The translations under genes and the position numbers were made by a program. Positions 61,499 through 64,000 of a stretch of 64,000 nt of DNA are shown piece after piece. The notes under the pieces were generated by a model. The model did not search any database. It was given only the letters and a program-made list of their open reading frames with translations, and was not told the origin of the DNA. Source of the DNA: Pseudorhodobacter antarcticus (lineage in GTDB: Bacteria; Pseudomonadota; Alphaproteobacteria; Rhodobacterales; Rhodobacteraceae); contig CAMAQR010000001.1 of the NCBI GenBank assembly GCA_945860375.1, forward strand, positions 186,001-250,000, read 5' to 3'. Each line of letters opens with the position of its first letter. Position 1 is the stretch's first letter.

Positions 61499-61568
61499 GG
61501 TCGCCGGGGGTTTCACACCCCCGCGCTTCGCTGCCCCCGTGGGATATTTTCAGACAGATGAAAAATGA
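61499..61568. repeat. Hairpin-containing intergenic element
   Basis: CGGGGGT and ACCCCCG form a 7-bp stem with a 5-base loop at about 61507-61525, followed by a second C-rich run and the string GGGATATTTTCAGACAGATG. Similar hairpin-plus-tail sequences recur between genes in Rhodobacteraceae from memory, but only one copy is in this window. It may also serve as a terminator for the hydrolase gene. Confidence 0.35.
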
Positions 61569-61721
61569 GAGACACGTTTTAGAGATTGCGGCCTGCGCGT
61601 CGGTTTCGATCCGGTCCCGAACGGTCAGCGCCAAGGCTGCCGTGACCACAGGCGACAGCAGGGGCAGCAGGGCGACGTCCAAAAGCCAAGCGATCTGCGC
61701 GGCGCGCATCTGCGGATCAGG

Positions 61722-62041
61722 TCAATGAAACCGCGCCATCGCGCGTCCGGTGATCGCGTCGATGCTGTAACGTGCCGCCATCAATAGGAAATACAGGCTG
61801 AGGAAGCGTTGGCGCGCCGTTGGATCGGACCGCGCAACCAGCGCGGCGACGGAGCCTGACGGGTTTTGCGGGTATCATCTTCGGCACGCAGGGCAAAGCG
61901 CAGCGCCAAGGTGGCAAGGAAAGCCACCACGCAGGCGGCAGGCGGATCGTCAAACCCAATGCGCAACAACGACCAAGCCACCAGCATCAGCAGCCCCGGC
62001 AGCAAGATATCCAAGGGCATCGGTGCCGCGCGGCGAACCAT
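61722..62041 (-). pseudogene. Frameshifted small membrane-protein gene
   Basis: One frame encodes MPLDILLPGLLMLVAWSLLR and a second hydrophobic stretch (AACVVAFLATLALRFALRAED). Near 61875 plausible coding jumps to another frame (NPSGSVAALVARSDPTARQR, then FLSLYFLLMAARYSIDAIT) that ends at TGA 61722. Neither frame alone looks complete and neither possible start has a ribosome-binding site. Downstream, another short frame (MRAAQIAWLLDVALLPLLSP) runs into the hairpin element. No family is recognised. It may be a decayed gene or a sequencing error; the region 61483-62194 holds nothing else I can support. Confidence 0.35.
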
Positions 62042-62194
62042 TTGAATGAAATTGTACAGGCTGGACCAGAGGTCTGGCAGATTTTGACGCCCCTTTGCTG
62101 TCCGAACAAGATGGCGCCACCGCCGGACGCGGGTGCGGCGCACCGGCGGCAAACTTGGGTCACTCCGGTGCCAGCCGGAAACACGCTGTCCGCG

Positions 62195-62794
62195 TCACTC
62201 GCTGGGCGGTGTTGGCAAGGCGAAGCGTTCAATCACCTTGGCCTGCGTCATGAAGAACAAGAACAGCGCAGCCGTCAGGCCGAAGGTTTTGAAATTCACC
62301 CAAGCCTCGGTGCTGAACAGACGCCAGACCACCTCATTCGCCACCGCCAGCGCGATGAAAAACGCACACAGCCGGCGGGTCAGGATCATCCAGCCTTCGG
62401 TTTGCATCGGCAGCGCCTCTTCCATCACCAGCTTGAGATAAGACTGCCCGCGCCACAACCCAAAGCCCAGCACCCCACCAAAGGCCAGATACAGCAGCGT
62501 CGGCTTCATCTTGATGAACCGCTCGTCGTTCAGCCAGACCGACAACCCGCCCATCACAATCACCAGAACCAGCGTCATGATCTGCATCTTGGACAGCGCG
62601 CCGGTCAGTCGCCACAGAAGGAACGTCGTGGCCGCAATCACTGCCACAAACACCGCCGTCATCACGATGAAGCCCGAATACTCGCCGCCCAGTATCTGGA
62701 ACGTCCGGTCCTTGAAAAACCGGAAGCCCGCGAAGAAGAGCACGATCGGCCCCAGTTCCAGCGCCAGTTTCAACATCGGATTGATTTTCTTCAT
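62195..62794 (-). CDS. yciB: Inner-membrane septation protein A
   Basis: A 199-residue membrane protein with about five to six helices. The family N-terminus KLALELGPIVLFFAGF (residues 9-24) and the later helix-flanking NDERFIKMKPTLLY and TEAWVNFKTFGL match YciB/IspZ. It is required for normal cell division and envelope integrity in several bacteria. It lies three bases downstream of the EamA gene on the same strand, so both are likely in one operon. Confidence 0.92.
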   Translation of the reverse strand: MKKINPMLKLALELGPIVLFFAGFRFFKDRTFQILGGEYSGFIVMTAVFVAVIAATTFLLWRLTGALSKMQIMTLVLVIVMGGLSVWLNDERFIKMKPTLLYLAFGGVLGFGLWRGQSYLKLVMEEALPMQTEGWMILTRRLCAFFIALAVANEVVWRLFSTEAWVNFKTFGLTAALFLFFMTQAKVIERFALPTPPSE

Positions 62795-62797
62795 CGC

Positions 62798-63697
62798 CTA
62801 CCCGCCCCATTCCATCACCACAGCGCCCAGCGCGATCAGACCCATCAGACCCGCCCGCACGACGCCCACCTTTTCACCCAGAACCAGCCACCCGATCAAG
62901 GCCGCAAATACGGTCGAGGTTTCGCGCAGCACCGCCGCCTCACCCACGCTGTCCAGCCGTGTGGCCATCATGATGGCACCGAAACTGAAATAGGCGACGC
63001 CCCCCCCCAATACACCCTTTTTCAGCAAAGGCACCACATCGGCGCGCTCAACTGTGATCCAGCGCCGCCATGTCACCACCGGGATGAACACGCCGTCGAT
63101 CATGAAAAACCATGCCAGAAAGGTGAACGGGTCGGCGGTGGCGCGGATGCCCCAGGCGTCATAAGTCGTGTAGACGGCCACCACCGCGCCCGTTGCAAAG
63201 GCAAAGCCCAGCGCCGGGATCAGCGTGTCGCGGTTCTCGGTCAGGTGGCGCAGGTTGTAGGCGGCAAGGCCAAGGATTCCCGCCACCAGCAGACCAACGC
63301 CGCCCCATTGCGTGGGCGCATAAACCTCGCCGAACACCAGCCCCGCGCCAATGACGGTGAACAAAGGCCCGGTGCCGCGCACCACTGGGTAAACCACCGT
63401 GTAGGCCCCGCGGGTGTAGGTCATCGCTTGCAGCACCTTGTAGATGGCATTAATGAAAAACGCCCCGGCAAAGATTGGCCACATATGCGGTTCCGGCCAT
63501 GGCACCACGAACAGCGCAAAGGGGATGGCGATCAGGCCGTAACTTGCGTCAATCGCGGCGCGCGACAGCCATGGATCGTGCCGCCCCTTTTGCAGCGCCC
63601 CGAACAGCGCGTGCAAAACGGCGGCCATCAGCGCCAGGCCCAGCGCCAGATCTGCCCCCTGCGGCGTGCCCGCGATGGAAATCAGCCAAGCGCTCAT
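62798..63697 (-). CDS. EamA-family (DMT) transporter
   Basis: A 299-residue permease with about ten helices in two EamA halves. Examples are GALQKGRHDPWLSRAA near residue 33, YPVVRGTGPLFTVIGAGLVF near 102 and the second-half ending ALIGWLVLGEKVGVVRAGL. The substrate is unknown; the family exports amino acids and other small metabolites. Its ATG overlaps the upstream gene's stop by four bases, so it is coupled to it. Confidence 0.85.
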   Translation of the reverse strand: MSAWLISIAGTPQGADLALGLALMAAVLHALFGALQKGRHDPWLSRAAIDASYGLIAIPFALFVVPWPEPHMWPIFAGAFFINAIYKVLQAMTYTRGAYTVVYPVVRGTGPLFTVIGAGLVFGEVYAPTQWGGVGLLVAGILGLAAYNLRHLTENRDTLIPALGFAFATGAVVAVYTTYDAWGIRATADPFTFLAWFFMIDGVFIPVVTWRRWITVERADVVPLLKKGVLGGGVAYFSFGAIMMATRLDSVGEAAVLRETSTVFAALIGWLVLGEKVGVVRAGLMGLIALGAVVMEWGG

Positions 63698-64000
63698 GCG
63701 TCGGGGTGCAGACAGACAAAGCGGAAGGGTGAAACAAGTTCATAGCACAGCGGCTGGAACTCGTAGGCGGCAAGGGGGCCGGACAACGCCAGCCGATCAC
63801 GTTTGCCATCAAACCGCGTGACCACCCTTTGATCGGCGGCGGTGATGGTTTGCGCGCGGCCATTGCGCGGCAGCACCGGGGTTTTGCGGTTGGCAAGATG
63901 GCTGCGCGCAAAGGGTTGCCGGGCCAGTCGCACGGTCTGATGCAGCCCGATCTGCCGCATCAGACCCCAGATCGCGCGCAGATCAGAAAAACGCTTGACC
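63694..64000 (-). CDS. Partial gene, 5' end outside the window
   Basis: The last 100 or so codons of a minus-strand gene. The frame is open to the window edge (VKRFSDLRAIWGLMRQIGLH), so the ATG at 63960 need not be the start. The visible C-terminus includes QTITAADQRVVTRFDGKRD and ends CYELVSPFRFVCLHPDA. I do not recognise the family. Its stop overlaps the EamA start (ATGA), which argues that it is a real gene and the first in the order X-eamA-yciB. Confidence 0.6.
   Translation of the reverse strand, partial: VKRFSDLRAIWGLMRQIGLHQTVRLARQPFARSHLANRKTPVLPRNGRAQTITAADQRVVTRFDGKRDRLALSGPLAAYEFQPLCYELVSPFRFVCLHPDA

Noticed and set aside
61820..63745. A 641-codon plus-strand open frame
   Set aside because: It is the His/Gln/Arg-rich antisense shadow of yciB and the EamA gene; no family features and no ribosome-binding site.
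1..64000. tRNA genes, rRNA genes and CRISPR arrays
   Set aside because: No T-loop/acceptor combinations, rRNA segments or short spaced direct repeats were recognised by eye on either strand; a tRNAscan or CRISPR finder run would settle this.

Overview
The window is GC-rich chromosomal DNA from an alphaproteobacterium, most likely a member of the Rhodobacteraceae (Rhodobacter/Roseobacter group). Evidence is the gene content (FolE2, MetZ behind a SAM-II RNA, DapD, a DUF4139 protein, a PAS-PAS-HisKA-REC-REC kinase, the yfhM-pbpC pair), the codon bias and many tight 1-4 nt gene overlaps. The species cannot be named from the sequence alone. No tRNA, rRNA, CRISPR array, intact prophage or complete insertion sequence was seen.

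Layout. 1-14 kb: housekeeping and small transport genes (rlmN, fatty-acid desaturase, KefB-like antiporter, YcaQ-like glycosylase, LOG protein, dapD, DUF4139 protein, class III aminotransferase, TPR protein, asd, two MFS permeases). 14.4-18.5 kb: sugar metabolism, a GH13 alpha-glucosidase beside a dgoK-dgoA-lactonase operon of the galactonate branch. 18.6-24 kb: tRNA hydroxylation (trhO), NAD salvage (pncA-pncB) and ribosome rescue (arfB). 24-24.9 kb: a queuosine-precursor transporter behind a preQ1-I-like riboswitch, followed by a probable independent small transcript with a micro-ORF and a strong terminator. 24.9-33.7 kb: mepA, a UMF1 permease, a thioesterase, yggT, recQ, yaaA and a hybrid histidine kinase. 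33.8-41.3 kb: alpha-2-macroglobulin plus PBP1C.

41.3-57.2 kb is the most distinctive part: a type I secretion island. Its left edge carries a 3' scrap of a thiolase gene and a 3' scrap of an IS3-type transposase. Then, all on the minus strand, come (in transcription order) a small membrane protein behind a good promoter, a 3,233-residue repeat adhesin, a TolC-like lipoprotein, a LapB-like ABC exporter and a HlyD/LapC-like adaptor. The adhesin has only one cysteine that I can find, and it sits in an N-terminal lipobox-like motif, although the protein also comes with a dedicated T1SS. Three GC-rich complementary segments lie between the adhesin and tolC and could uncouple their expression.

57.2-64 kb: about 700 bp without a confident gene, then folE2, metZ with a SAM-II riboswitch and terminator, an alpha/beta hydrolase, a hairpin element, a probably frameshifted small membrane gene, yciB, an EamA permease and a gene cut by the window edge.

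Functional links: folE2 makes a precursor of both folate and 7-deazaguanines, and the preQ1-controlled YhhQ imports queuosine precursors. pncA and pncB are consecutive steps of NAD salvage. asd, dapD and metZ belong to the aspartate-family pathways but lie apart. YfhM and PbpC form a conserved periplasmic pair.
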